From Marivivens aquimaris (GTDB lineage: Bacteria > Pseudomonadota > Alphaproteobacteria > Rhodobacterales > Rhodobacteraceae), in NCBI RefSeq assembly GCF_015220045.1, contig NZ_JADBGB010000001.1, forward strand, positions 2,248,501 through 2,312,500: DNA of 64,000 bases. Direction: 5' to 3'. The notes beneath the pieces are model-generated. The model was not told where the DNA came from, did not search any database, and worked only from the letters and a program-made list of their open reading frames with translations. Below, in pieces: positions 27,012-36,533 of the stretch. Position numbers and translations under genes: made by a program. The number at the start of each line of letters is the position of its first letter. Position 1 is the first letter of the stretch.

Positions 27012-30000
27012 CTAGAGGATGAAATCGTCCGCCGTGAGGTCGTAGACGCCCTTGAGCTTGATCACCATTTCCGCCCCGCGATCATCGTCGGTGTCGATAG
27101 AAATGACCGTCATATCATTGCGCCGACCGCGATAGTCGAAGACCTCATAAGACACCGTGCCAGCATTCCCCGTCCCAGCATCGTCCGTTCCAATGAACCT
27201 GAAAGTGTTCTCTCCACTCCAGACCGTGCTGGCGTCGATCTGCGACAGGTCGATCAGGTCGAGCCCTTGCTGAAAGTCGCGAATAAGGTCCGCATTCGTA
27301 ATCTTTTTGCTGCTATCGGCCGTTTTGGTAAACACGAACACGTCCGCCTGCGCCCCACCGATTAGCACGTCCTGACCACGGTCACCTTGAAGAATATCCT
27401 GACCGGAGTTGCCCTTCAGCAGGTCGTCATCTTTGCCGCCGAAAATCCTGTCATGGCCAGCGCTGCCGATCAGCACATCGTTATCCGCGCCGCCGACGAG
27501 CACATCATCGCCTTTCCGGCCAATCAGCCGATCCAGTCCGTCATTGCCGGAAATCGCGTTATTCCCGCCTGTCCCGACTATGTGATCGTGGCCCGATCCG
27601 CCAATCGCATTTTCAATCCCGCGAATAGTGTCCACGCCGTAGCCTGTGTCCTGCTCACCCCGATAAGACATCCTGAGCGCTACATCGGCCTCACCATCAA
27701 AGATTAACCAATCGGCCCCGAAGCCGCCGTAAATGTTGTCATTGCCCGCATCGGCGTAGAAAACATCATCGCCCTCGCCGCCGTATGCCACATCGTCCCC
27801 GACGCCGCCAAAGACCCAGTCCGCTCCATCTCCGCCGTATATCGTATCGTGGCCCGCGAGGCCCGACAGCGTGTTATCCGCAGCATTTCCGCTGAGGATA
27901 TTATCTTGCGCGTTACCGTAGCCATCGATTGCAGCGGCTCCCGTCAACACAAGGTTGAGAACACCGTCAATCTCGGGCAGCGCGGTGGATGCATCGCGGT
28001 AGAGCGTCGCGGGGTACGCGATTGGATCGGTCGCTGAACTGGTGACACTTTCGCTTTGTCCGTACCCGTCGGTATAGCTCACTGTCACGGTAATCGCGGC
28101 CCCGAGGTCGGCTTCGGTCAAAAGATAAGTCGAGGCTGTCGCGCCCGGGATTGCGGAGCCATCGCGCTTCCACTGGTAGCCGAAAGTGCCAAGACCGTCC
28201 TCGTCTGCAAGCGTGTTGAGGACCGAAAGCGTCGCGCCTTCTTGTTCCGCCCCGATTATCGAGACCGAACCGGTCGGGCTATCGTTCACGTTCATGATCG
28301 CGCCAGTAGCGGCACTCGTCACGCTTTCCGTCGTGCGGTAGCCGTCGGTGTAGCTGACGGTCACGGTTATAGCCTTATCAACATCGGCTTGGGTCAACGC
28401 ATACGTTGTCGCGGTCGCACCCGAAATAGCTGCGCCATCGCGCTTCCACTGGTAGCTGAACGCGCCGAGGCCGTCCTCGTCGGCAAGCGTATTAAGAATG
28501 GAAAGCGTAGAACCCTCGCGCTCAGTTCCCGCAATGGCCACCGAGCCGGTCGGGCTATCATTCACGTTCGCAATTGCCCCAGTAGCGGCACTCGTTACGC
28601 TTTCTGTCGTCCCGAAGCTGTCGGTGTAACTAACGGTCGCTGTGATGGCCTTACTTACGTCGTCCTGCGTCAACGCATATGTCTCAGCGTTTGCACCAGA
28701 AATGGCCACGCCATCACGCTTCCATTGATAGTTCAACGCGCCGAGGCCGTCTTCGTCTGCAAGCGTGTTAATGATCGATAACGTTGCGCCTTCTTGTTCC
28801 GGGCCGATGATGGAGACGGCTCCGGTCGGACTGTCGTTTACGTTCGCGATTGCCCCAGTTGCAACACTCGTCACGCTTTCCGTCGTGCCGTAGCCGTCGG
28901 TATAGCTGACAGTCACGGAGATGCCTTTGCCCACATCGGTTTGGGTCAGCGCATAAGTCGCAGCGGTCGCCCCTGAAATGGCGACGCCATCGCGCTTCCA
29001 CTGATAGCCGAACGCTCCGAGGCCGTCGGCATCGACAAGCGTGTTGAGGATGGACAGAACCGCCCCCTCCGCCTCCGTGCCCTCAATAACAATCGACCCC
29101 GTCGGAGCGGAGTTCGAACCCGTAATGAGCGCGGTCGCGGCGCTACTCACGGTCTCGGCTGTGCCAAAATCGTCGGTGTAACTCACGATGACGGTGATCG
29201 CGCTTCCGACATCGCTATTGGTCAGGATATAGGTCGCGCCGTTTGCACCCCCGATGTCGGCCCCATCCCGCTGCCACTGGTAGCTGAACGCACCAAGGCC
29301 GTCTTCGTCGGCGATGGTGTTGACGATAGAAAGCGTCTCGCCGCGCTCTTCAGTGCCGGAAATCACCACTGAACCCGTCGGGTCAAAGTTCACCAGTCCC
29401 GACAGCGCAATGCTGCTACCGCCCGACATGAGGAACTGGCGGAAGCCGTCGAGGTTGTAGCCGAGTGTCAGCTCGGACCAGAAAACTTCTCCGTCCGCGT
29501 CGTAGAAGTAGAGGCTGTCGAGGCCCCATTCAAAATCCAGCACCACATCGGAGCCGCACTGGTAGGTCAGCAGGAAGGTATCCGCATCGGAGCCGCCCAC
29601 GAGCGTATCGTCACCCTCGGCCCCCACGAGGTAGTCAATGCCTGCCCCGCCTTCGAGGTAGTCATTGCCCGCCGAGCCGTAGAGGTCGTCGTTACCATCG
29701 TCGCCATAAAGGCTATCGTTGCCCGAGTTGCCGACGAGGAAATTGTTCGCATTGTTGCCGTAGATCAGGTCGTCGCCCGAACCGCCGATGGCGTTCTCGA
29801 TGACCGTGCCTACGGCCAGCGTGAGGTTGCCAGTCAGACCGCCGATGTTCGACACGCTCGGCGCGGTGTCGGTGGACGACGAGATCGTCAGGTTCAGCAG
29901 CTGGTCATAATTCCACCCCGACATATCCAGCGTATCAATGCCGCCCGCATCAACGATGCAGTAGGCATTGTCGTAGCTGTAGGTCCCGAGGTTCGCCATG

Positions 30001-30755
30001 AGCTTGTCGGTGCCGGACGAAATGTTGGTGTTGAAGCCGTAAACGGTGTCACCCAGAAACGCGCTGCCGGTGCCAAAAGTGGTGCCGTTGTAACTCTGCG
30101 ATCCATATAGCGCATCGAGCGCCAGAAGATCGGCTGCCATGACCGACTGTAAAAACGCGAAATCGGCGTCGACCGTCGTATTCTCGGTCGTGGTGAAGTA
30201 CGACATGATGCTGTTCTGCCAGCTATCATTGTCGAAGTCGGCATCGGTCGGGTAATTGGCCGACCCGTTATAATAGCCTTGGTGACCCAGCCCGAGCGCG
30301 TGCAGGATCTCGTGGATGAAGGTCTGGAGAACATAGTCGTTCTCGACATTCGCGCCGCCGTTGTACCAAGTCGGGCTGACGTTCACGACCGCATGGGTCG
30401 CGATAGCACTGTCTGGGTAGACATCCCAAAAGCCGTTATCAAGGTACGAATACGCACCGGAATAGTTATTGCCGAACGCGATATTCACCTCGTCATAGCC
30501 GGTCGACGTCGTCTCGACAAAATCAATGCCGGTGATGTTTTCGAGGTACTGGAACGCGGTCCGTACGAGATCGGCGTGCGTGGAAGAGATACCGTCACTA
30601 TCGACCCAGTTGCCCGACACAGAATAGGTGATCTGACCGTTCATCGCACCGGGGCCGGTGTCCGTCAGGTTCCACCGCCGCGTAAAAGAACCAGCTGCAT
30701 CCCAATAGCCGGTCGCAAGGAAATCCGCCAATTCCTGAAGAGTGCCGTCAGCCAT
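27012..30755 (-). CDS. Serralysin-like RTX metalloprotease with five internal repeats
   Basis: 1247 residues. Residues ~1-230 are an M10/serralysin-type peptidase: zinc motif HEILHALGLGH (His148, Glu149, His152, His158) and Met-turn NSIMSY (Met184). A first RTX nonapeptide block (~325-395; GNSGNDSLYGDDGNDDLYGS) follows, then five 92-residue beta-sandwich repeats, then a second RTX block (~1000-1180). The end DLTADDFIL is a typical type I secretion signal, and there is no N-terminal signal peptide. Secretion through an HlyBD/TolC-type exporter is expected; none is in the window. Transcribed alone, with about 270 bp of non-coding DNA upstream. Confidence 0.92.
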   Translation of the reverse strand: MADGTLQELADFLATGYWDAAGSFTRRWNLTDTGPGAMNGQITYSVSGNWVDSDGISSTHADLVRTAFQYLENITGIDFVETTSTGYDEVNIAFGNNYSGAYSYLDNGFWDVYPDSAIATHAVVNVSPTWYNGGANVENDYVLQTFIHEILHALGLGHQGYYNGSANYPTDADFDNDSWQNSIMSYFTTTENTTVDADFAFLQSVMAADLLALDALYGSQSYNGTTFGTGSAFLGDTVYGFNTNISSGTDKLMANLGTYSYDNAYCIVDAGGIDTLDMSGWNYDQLLNLTISSSTDTAPSVSNIGGLTGNLTLAVGTVIENAIGGSGDDLIYGNNANNFLVGNSGNDSLYGDDGNDDLYGSAGNDYLEGGAGIDYLVGAEGDDTLVGGSDADTFLLTYQCGSDVVLDFEWGLDSLYFYDADGEVFWSELTLGYNLDGFRQFLMSGGSSIALSGLVNFDPTGSVVISGTEERGETLSIVNTIADEDGLGAFSYQWQRDGADIGGANGATYILTNSDVGSAITVIVSYTDDFGTAETVSSAATALITGSNSAPTGSIVIEGTEAEGAVLSILNTLVDADGLGAFGYQWKRDGVAISGATAATYALTQTDVGKGISVTVSYTDGYGTTESVTSVATGAIANVNDSPTGAVSIIGPEQEGATLSIINTLADEDGLGALNYQWKRDGVAISGANAETYALTQDDVSKAITATVSYTDSFGTTESVTSAATGAIANVNDSPTGSVAIAGTEREGSTLSILNTLADEDGLGAFSYQWKRDGAAISGATATTYALTQADVDKAITVTVSYTDGYRTTESVTSAATGAIMNVNDSPTGSVSIIGAEQEGATLSVLNTLADEDGLGTFGYQWKRDGSAIPGATASTYLLTEADLGAAITVTVSYTDGYGQSESVTSSATDPIAYPATLYRDASTALPEIDGVLNLVLTGAAAIDGYGNAQDNILSGNAADNTLSGLAGHDTIYGGDGADWVFGGVGDDVAYGGEGDDVFYADAGNDNIYGGFGADWLIFDGEADVALRMSYRGEQDTGYGVDTIRGIENAIGGSGHDHIVGTGGNNAISGNDGLDRLIGRKGDDVLVGGADNDVLIGSAGHDRIFGGKDDDLLKGNSGQDILQGDRGQDVLIGGAQADVFVFTKTADSSKKITNADLIRDFQQGLDLIDLSQIDASTVWSGENTFRFIGTDDAGTGNAGTVSYEVFDYRGRRNDMTVISIDTDDDRGAEMVIKLKGVYDLTADDFIL
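28002..29381 (-). repeat. Five tandem 276-bp coding repeats in the RTX protease
   Basis: Units start at 29381, 29105, 28829, 28553 and 28277, all exactly 276 bp (92 codons) apart. Each begins near PTGS and carries the phrases (A/V)DEDGLG-F-YQW-RDG and V-VSYTDG(Y/F)-T-ESV. They are Ig-like/cadherin-like modules between the two RTX blocks. Copies have diverged in sequence but not in length. Confidence 0.9.
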
Positions 30756-31024
30756 ACCATTTCACTTTCCACAAGCCGGAAGCAGCCGTGGCCTTAGGTC
30801 CGGTCAGTCGTTCCGTGAAACACAACGAATTCACGCGCGACGTGCCGTTCGTTTGCGAAGTTAATAATATGGGATGAAGGAAGTTTTAACGGACCCTACT
30901 CTTTTGAGTTGTAAACCCGCCCTTAATAGACTCCGAGGGTAGCAGAGCACCGCCTTGCAGATGCAACCTGAAACGCAAAACATCCCGCTGAACGGGCATA
31001 TGCATTTGAACTATCAGGGAGAAG
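30756..31024. promoter_or_regulatory. Non-coding region upstream of the RTX protease
   Basis: 269 bp between the protease start and tRNA-Met. No convincing gene. It is AT-richer around 30850-30930, as expected for a promoter region, but I could not assign specific boxes. Confidence 0.3.
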
Positions 31025-31101
31025 TGGTGGCGGTGCAGGGACTCGAACCCCGGACACAAGGATTATGATTCCTCTGCTCTAACCAACTGAGCTACACCGC
31101 C
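31025..31101 (-). tRNA. tRNA-Met (anticodon CAT, elongator type)
   Basis: 77 nt including an encoded CCA. Acceptor stem GGCGGTG/CACCGCC, D arm GCTC-AGTTGGTTAGA-GC, anticodon stem GAGGA/TCCTT with loop ATCATAA (anticodon CAT), T loop TTCGAGT. The G1-C72 pair excludes the initiator. A CAT tRNA could also be tRNA-Ile2 (lysidine), but the GGAATCATAATCC anticodon arm fits elongator Met in this group. Confidence 0.9.
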
Positions 31102-31208
31102 ACGGTGTGTGTGGAGGGGCATTTACGGTTTCCCGTCGGAGGGGTCAATAGAGTCGCGGCAACTTTTTCAGCCCTACCTCAAAATTTCTGCGAGGCACCA
31201 ACCGGAAT

Positions 31209-31232
31209 GAAAAAGGCGCCCCGTGGGGCGCC
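31209..31232 (-). terminator. Rho-independent terminator of hemC
   Basis: On the minus strand GGCGCCCC/GGGGCGCC forms a compact GC stem followed by TTTTTC, 29 bp after the hemC stop. Confidence 0.8.
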
Positions 31233-31260
31233 CTTTGGAAAATCGCGGAAGACCCTGAAA

Positions 31261-32208
31261 TCAGAAGAAATCAGCACCCGCACGATCCAACAGTTTCTCA
31301 GCCAGAGAGCGGCCCAGTTCGGCCCCTTCGGCAATCGGAGCGCTGGCTTCATCAGCGTATGTCACCGTACCATCCGTCTTCAGAATTTCGCCGCGCAAGT
31401 GGATGGTGTCGCCGTCGATCGTCGCAAGCCCGCCGATCGGGGTCTGGCAGGAGCCATCCAGAGCCGCGAGGAATGCGCGTTCGGCCGCGAGACGCTGACC
31501 GGTCGACTCGTCATGGATCGCGGCAAGCAGCCCCTTCGCGCGCTCGTCGTCGATGCGGCGTTCGATACCGATGGCACCCTGCGCAATCGCGGGCAGCATG
31601 TCGTCTTCGCTGACCGCAGCGTGCGGCACATCAGACATGCCAAGGCGATTCAGGCCAGCCATCGCGAGGAAGGTCGCCTCGGCCACGCCATCGGCCAGCT
31701 TGCGTAGACGGGTCTGCACGTTACCGCGGAATTCGACGACCTTCAGGTCGGGACGGCGCGACAGCAACTGCGCCTTGCGGCGAAGCGACGATGTGCCGAC
31801 GACGGTGCCTTCGGGCAGTTCGGCGATGCTTTTATACTTGATCGACACGAACGCATCGCGGACGTCTTCGCGCGGCAGGAAAACGTCGAGGATCAGGCCC
31901 TCGGGCTGTTCCACCGGCATGTCCTTGGACGAATGCACCGCGATATCGATACGGCCGTCGAGCATGGCCTCTTCGATCTCTTTGGTGAACAGACCCTTGT
32001 TACCGATCTCTTTGAGCGGGCGGTCCGCGTCGATCAGCGTCTTGTTGTCACCGGTGGTCGAGATGACCACGACTTCGAACGCGTCCTCGGGCAGGTCGAA
32101 CGCCGCCATCAGGCGTTCGCGCGTCTCGTATGCCTGCGCCAGCGCGAGCGGCGAGCCACGGGTGCCAATCTTGAGCGGTTCAGCGGGGGTGGGCAGGTTC
32201 AATGTCAT
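31261..32208 (-). CDS. hemC: Hydroxymethylbilane synthase (porphobilinogen deaminase)
   Basis: 315 residues. HemC polymerises four porphobilinogens in heme and bacteriochlorophyll synthesis. Motifs: KIGTRGSPLALAQAYETRER, GKNK-type loop EIGNKGLFTKEIEEAMLDG, AVHSSKDMPVEQPEGL, GTSSLRRKAQL, and the cofactor-attaching Cys in LDGSCQTPIGGLA. Divergent from hemE across 90 bp, a pairing common in Rhodobacteraceae. Confidence 0.97.
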   Translation of the reverse strand: MTLNLPTPAEPLKIGTRGSPLALAQAYETRERLMAAFDLPEDAFEVVVISTTGDNKTLIDADRPLKEIGNKGLFTKEIEEAMLDGRIDIAVHSSKDMPVEQPEGLILDVFLPREDVRDAFVSIKYKSIAELPEGTVVGTSSLRRKAQLLSRRPDLKVVEFRGNVQTRLRKLADGVAEATFLAMAGLNRLGMSDVPHAAVSEDDMLPAIAQGAIGIERRIDDERAKGLLAAIHDESTGQRLAAERAFLAALDGSCQTPIGGLATIDGDTIHLRGEILKTDGTVTYADEASAPIAEGAELGRSLAEKLLDRAGADFF

Positions 32209-32298
32209 ATGCGCTTTCTAGCCGCGGATAACTCTGCCAGCAATGGCTTGACTTGCCCTGCGGCATTGGCGACCTAAACCCCAGCCAAAGGAGTTGCC

Positions 32299-33327
32299 AT
32301 GACAAAGACCATCCTGCGAGCCCTCGCGGGCGAAACACTGCCCACTCCGCCGATCTGGATGATGCGTCAGGCGGGCCGTTATCTGCCCGAATACCGCGCA
32401 ACCCGCGCCGAAGCAGGCGACTTCCTTTCCCTATGCTATAACAGCGAATTGGCGGCCGAGGTGACCCTTCAACCAATCCGCCGGTATGGGTTCGATGCGT
32501 CGATCCTTTTTGCCGACATCCTGCTGCTGCCGCAGGCTCTGGGCGTCGATCTGTGGTTCGTGACGGGTGAAGGCCCGCGCATGACCACCACCACGACGGC
32601 GAGCGAGCTGGCCGCGCTGAAGCCCATCGACGCTATCCACGACACGCTGAACCCAGTTTACGAGACCGTCCGCATCCTGCGCCGCGAACTGCCCGAAGAA
32701 ACGACTCTGATCGGTTTCGCTGGCGCGCCGTGGACCGTGGCGACCTATATGATCGCAGGCCAAGGCACGCCGGATCAGGGCCCTGCCCATGCGCTGAAAA
32801 ATACCGACCGCGAAACGTTCAAAGGCATCATCGACCTGCTCACCGATGCGACGATCGAATACCTGTGCCAGCAGATTGAAGCGGGCGCAGAGGTCGTGAA
32901 GATCTTCGATAGCTGGGCCGGATCGCTGCAAGGTCAGGATTTCGAGGACTTCGCCGTCGAACCCGCCCGCAAGATCACCGCTGCGATCAAATCGCGTTAC
33001 CTCGGTTTCCCCGTCATCGCGTTCCCGCGCGGCGCGGGCGAGCGTTACGTCGGCCTACACGACAAGATCGGCGCGGACTGCATCGCACTCGACGATGGCG
33101 TCACGCCCGAGTGGGCCGCGGCCAATGTCCAGACCGGTGGATGCGTTCAGGGCAACCTGAAATCGTCGCACATGGTCACGGGCGGCGAAGACCTCGTCCG
33201 CGAGACCCGCCGCGTTGTGGATGCGCTGTCGAACGGCCCGCACATCTTCAACCTCGGTCACGGGATCACGCCGGATGCGGACCCCGAGAACGTTCAGCTG
33301 ATGATCGACACGGTCCGCAACGGCTGA
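32299..33327 (+). CDS. hemE: Uroporphyrinogen decarboxylase
   Basis: 342 residues, standard length. HemE converts uroporphyrinogen III to coproporphyrinogen III. N-terminal signature [17 protein letters not shown], substrate-binding [28 protein letters not shown] and C-terminal [22 protein letters not shown] precedes the ATG. Its stop abuts that of the convergent M20 deacetylase gene with no spacer. Confidence 0.97.
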   Translation: MTKTILRALAGETLPTPPIWMMRQAGRYLPEYRATRAEAGDFLSLCYNSELAAEVTLQPIRRYGFDASILFADILLLPQALGVDLWFVTGEGPRMTTTTTASELAALKPIDAIHDTLNPVYETVRILRRELPEETTLIGFAGAPWTVATYMIAGQGTPDQGPAHALKNTDRETFKGIIDLLTDATIEYLCQQIEAGAEVVKIFDSWAGSLQGQDFEDFAVEPARKITAAIKSRYLGFPVIAFPRGAGERYVGLHDKIGADCIALDDGVTPEWAAANVQTGGCVQGNLKSSHMVTGGEDLVRETRRVVDALSNGPHIFNLGHGITPDADPENVQLMIDTVRNG

Positions 33328-34485
33328 TCAGACAAGCTTGGCGCAGAGCCTTTCGAGCATATCGAGGCACTGCTCCATCTGGTCGATCGAGACAAACTCG
33401 TCCGGTTTGTGGGCCTGCGCGATAGAGCCGGGCCCGCACACCACCACGCTCATCCCGATATCCTGAAAAATACCGGCCTCGGTGCCGAAGGGCACGACGC
33501 CAACATCATTACCGCCAGTCAGCGCGCTGACAAGCTCGCGGGCTTCGCTGGGCTCCATCGGCTCAAGACCTCCGACTTCGCCGATGACTTCCGTCTCGAT
33601 TCCCGCGTCGGGGCAGACCTCCTGCATCGCAGGTTCAAGAACGCGCGTGACGTAGTCGTGGACGGCATCCTTGACGAAGGTCATGTCGGATTTCTGGACG
33701 GGCCGCATTTCCCAGTCCACCCGCGCCTTCCCCGGAATGACGTTGTGCGCAACGCCGCCGATCAACGCGCCGGTGTTGATCGTGGTCCAAGGCGGATCGA
33801 AGCGGCTGGACGCTGGTGCGCGCGGTTTTAGTTCTTCCTTGAGCTCCATCAGGCGACCAACGAACCGCACGGCGTATTCGACGGCATTCACGCCGAGGTC
33901 AGGTGACGACCCGTGCCCCTCGAGCCCCGTGAAATGCGTCGAGTATTCGCAACACCCTTTATGCCCTTCGATGATTTTCATCATCGTCGGCTCGCCAATG
34001 ATCGCAACGGCGGGGCGGATGTCTTGTTCCACCAGTTGCTCGGCCAGCGCCTGAGCACCAAGGCAGCCGGTTTCCTCGTCATAGGTGAACGCGAAATGGA
34101 GCGGGCGTTGCAAATCCAAAGCAGCGTATCGCGGGGCCATCGCCATGACGGCAGCGATGAACCCCTTCATGTCGCAGGCCCCGCGCCCGTACCAGTTGCC
34201 GTCCTTTTCGACCATTTCGAAGGGTTCGGTGGTCCAGTCCTGATCGGCGACGGGCACGACATCGGAATGGCCCGACAGAACGATACCGCCGTCCCGCATC
34301 GGTCCCATCGTCGCAAACAGGTTCGCCTTGTTTCCGGAGCCGTCGTACCAGATCTCCACCTGCGCCCCGAGGTCGCCCAGCCGCTGCGCGAGCCACTGGA
34401 TCATGTGCAGATTGCTGTCGGTCGAAACGGTCGGGAAAGCGATCAGCTCAGCGAGGATATCTTTGGTGTCGTCGATCAGTGACAC
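33328..34485 (-). CDS. M20-family deacetylase (ArgE-like), candidate N-acetyl-diaminobutyrate deacetylase
   Basis: 385 residues, the length of ArgE. Zinc-site motifs: VLSGHSDVVPV, GRGACDMKGFIAA, the catalytic Glu in TYDEETGCLGA, IIGEPT, and the dimerisation-domain motif TGLEGHGSSPDLGVNAVEY. By sequence it is an acetylornithine deacetylase. It starts 3 bp after the doeA stop on the same strand, next to doeX and doeD, so it may deacetylate N-acetyl-2,4-diaminobutyrate in ectoine breakdown (DoeB role). The usual DoeB/EutE is an unrelated aspartoacylase-type protein. Both functions, or both at once, are possible. Confidence 0.8.
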   Translation of the reverse strand: MSLIDDTKDILAELIAFPTVSTDSNLHMIQWLAQRLGDLGAQVEIWYDGSGNKANLFATMGPMRDGGIVLSGHSDVVPVADQDWTTEPFEMVEKDGNWYGRGACDMKGFIAAVMAMAPRYAALDLQRPLHFAFTYDEETGCLGAQALAEQLVEQDIRPAVAIIGEPTMMKIIEGHKGCCEYSTHFTGLEGHGSSPDLGVNAVEYAVRFVGRLMELKEELKPRAPASSRFDPPWTTINTGALIGGVAHNVIPGKARVDWEMRPVQKSDMTFVKDAVHDYVTRVLEPAMQEVCPDAGIETEVIGEVGGLEPMEPSEARELVSALTGGNDVGVVPFGTEAGIFQDIGMSVVVCGPGSIAQAHKPDEFVSIDQMEQCLDMLERLCAKLV

Positions 34486-34488
34486 GGC

Positions 34489-35673
34489 TTAGTCCTTCAC
34501 AAACAGCTTGCGCTCGACGTTGCAGACAGCCTCTGCGGGGCCGTTTTCGGTGATGAGGATCGTCTCGGTCGTCTCCAGCCCCCAAGTGTCCATCCAAAGC
34601 GCGGGCATGAAGTGGAAGGTCATTCCCGGCTCCAGAACGGTCTGGTCTTCGGCGCGGATCGACGCGCTGCGCTCGCCCCAGTCCGGCGGGTAGCTGAGGC
34701 CGATCGGGTAGCCCATGCGGCCCTCTTTCTTCAGGTCATGCTTGGCGAGGACGTTGGTGAATGCGTTCGCGATATCGCACGTACGGTTGCCAGCACGGGC
34801 GGCATCCAGTGCGGCCTCAATCCCTTCAACCTGCGCCTTCTCAGCGTCCAGCGCGGACTGCGGCGGCTTGCCGAGGAACACTGTCCGGCAGAGTGGCGCG
34901 TGGTAACGGCGGTAGCAACCCGAAAGCTCGAAGAACGTCGCCTCGCCCTCTTTCATCGGCGCACCATTCCACGTCAGGTGCGCGGCGGTCGCGTCCAGTC
35001 CCGAGGGCGTCAGCGGCACGATGGCAGGGTAATCGCCCCAGATATCGTCAACACCGGTGATGCCCGCGTGCATGATCTCTGCCACGACATCATTCTTGCG
35101 GACGCCAACGGCGGATTTGTCGATCGCGGTCTGGATGACCTTCTCAGAGATACGCGCGGCCTTGCGGATGAAGGCAATCTCTTCACAAGATTTGACCAGA
35201 CGCTGCCAGTTCACCAGCGCTGTCGCGTCGACGAAGGTGGCATTCGGCAGCTCTTCGGTCAGAACGGCGTGGGCCTTGGCAGAGTAATAGTAGTTCTCCA
35301 TCTCGACACCGATCCGCGCGCCCTCGCAACCCAGACGGCGGATATGTCCGGCAAGGTCCTGCATCGGATGGCGGACGGTCGATTGGACGTAGTTGTCGGC
35401 GTACCCGTGGATATTGTCGAACGACATCCAGCAAGTGCGCTTACCGCCTTGGGCATCCATCCCGCGGCCCCACCAGATCGGCTCGCCCTCCATCGGGAGC
35501 AGCACGCCCTGATGCACGTAGAACGACCAACCGTCGTAACCCGTGAGCCACGCCTGATTGGACGGATCGGTCACGAAGAGCAGGTCGATACCCGCCTTTT
35601 CCATAGCCGCGCGGGTCTTGGCGATGCGGGCTTCATATTCGGGCAAGCTAAAGGCGGCGTTTTCAATGGGCAT
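34489..35673 (-). CDS. doeA: Ectoine hydrolase DoeA (EutD), M24 fold
   Basis: 394 residues. A creatinase/M24 fold that opens the ectoine ring to N-acetyl-diaminobutyrate. The positions where metal-dependent M24 peptidases have Asp ligands read FFELSGCYRRYHAPLCRTVF, with Glu249 and no metal-binding pair, as in DoeA/EutD, where a glutamate acts as nucleophile. N-terminal block: LLFVTDPSNQAWLTGYDGWS. Divergent from doeX across 249 bp. Confidence 0.9.
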   Translation of the reverse strand: MPIENAAFSLPEYEARIAKTRAAMEKAGIDLLFVTDPSNQAWLTGYDGWSFYVHQGVLLPMEGEPIWWGRGMDAQGGKRTCWMSFDNIHGYADNYVQSTVRHPMQDLAGHIRRLGCEGARIGVEMENYYYSAKAHAVLTEELPNATFVDATALVNWQRLVKSCEEIAFIRKAARISEKVIQTAIDKSAVGVRKNDVVAEIMHAGITGVDDIWGDYPAIVPLTPSGLDATAAHLTWNGAPMKEGEATFFELSGCYRRYHAPLCRTVFLGKPPQSALDAEKAQVEGIEAALDAARAGNRTCDIANAFTNVLAKHDLKKEGRMGYPIGLSYPPDWGERSASIRAEDQTVLEPGMTFHFMPALWMDTWGLETTETILITENGPAEAVCNVERKLFVKD

Positions 35674-35778
35674 GGTGTTAACGACTCTGACTAGGGATTG
35701 CGGTCGCGCATCGGCGATCCATTCCTTGAGCCTAGGAGAGCGGATGAGACACGTGAAGGTTCATTCGCGACACGATAG

Positions 35779-35792
35779 ATCGCAACTGCGAT
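35779..35792. promoter_or_regulatory. Inverted repeat in the doeA-doeX control region
   Basis: ATCGCA-AC-TGCGAT, perfect 6-bp arms with a 2-bp spacer, about 105 bp upstream of doeA and 130 bp upstream of doeX. Candidate operator for the Lrp-type DoeX. Confidence 0.35.
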
Positions 35793-35922
35793 ATCTCGCC
35801 TGATGTGATCGCCGCCTATCCGTCAGGCTAATTTTTACGGCACCCCGTGGACAGAGCAGGAAAAGAGCCGCAGAAGCAGCGGGTTACTTGACCCCACCGC
35901 TACAGCAAAAGACACTGCCGAC

Positions 35923-36411
35923 ATGCTGCTGGATGACCGCGATTTACAGATCCTCAAAGTTCTGTCCCGAGACGGGCGGATCACCAAATCCGCGTTGGCA
36001 GAACAGATCGGCCTGTCCCCCACCCCATGCTGGGACCGCTTGAAAAAGCTGGAGAATGCAGGCCTGATCGAAGGATACGGCGCCCGCATCAACCTCAAGA
36101 AACTGGCGTCCCACGTGACGGTCTTCGTAGTCGCGGAAATTGCGGACCACACGGCTGCGAGTTTCCGGTCGTTCGAAGCGGCCATGCAGCGCTACGACGA
36201 AGTGACAGCCTGCTGGGCGCTCGGCGGCGGGTTCGACTACCTGATGCAGATTGTGACGCGTGATGTGGACAGCTATCAGAAACTGATCGACGATATGCTG
36301 GAGGCGCGGATCGGGCTCAGCCGTTACTTCACCTACATCGTGACCAAACCGGTCAAAGGGAACGGCACGCCCCCGCTGGATCTGCTTCTCGGGCAGCTCA
36401 AGGACAGCTGA
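35923..36411 (+). CDS. doeX: Lrp/AsnC-family regulator DoeX of ectoine catabolism
   Basis: 162 residues. N-terminal winged helix (LLDDRDLQILKVLSRDGRIT, KSALAEQIGLSPTPCWDRLK) and C-terminal RAM effector domain (ACWALGGGFDYLMQIVTRDV). Strongly like the AsnC-type regulator found with ectoine-utilisation genes, which senses pathway intermediates such as diaminobutyrate. Lies between divergent doeA and the downstream doeD. Confidence 0.88.
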   Translation: MLLDDRDLQILKVLSRDGRITKSALAEQIGLSPTPCWDRLKKLENAGLIEGYGARINLKKLASHVTVFVVAEIADHTAASFRSFEAAMQRYDEVTACWALGGGFDYLMQIVTRDVDSYQKLIDDMLEARIGLSRYFTYIVTKPVKGNGTPPLDLLLGQLKDS

Positions 36412-36533
36412 ATTTTCTGCGGCCTGCGGGATATTCAGCCAGAAATTCTGCCGAAATACGCCATGTAGACAGGCATACCGGAAGCCTGTGGCTTCACCGG
36501 ACGATGTTTCACGCTTTCTGAAAAGGACCGCCG

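Noticed and set aside
31025..31101. tRNA-Ile2 (CAT, lysidine-modified)
   Set aside because: The anticodon arm GGAATCATAATCC and overall sequence fit elongator tRNA-Met better; not fully excluded without a covariance-model search.
33328..34485. Calling the M20 gene simply argE
   Set aside because: Sequence alone supports ArgE, but the 3-bp coupling to doeA makes a role in ectoine breakdown at least as likely, so no symbol was assigned.
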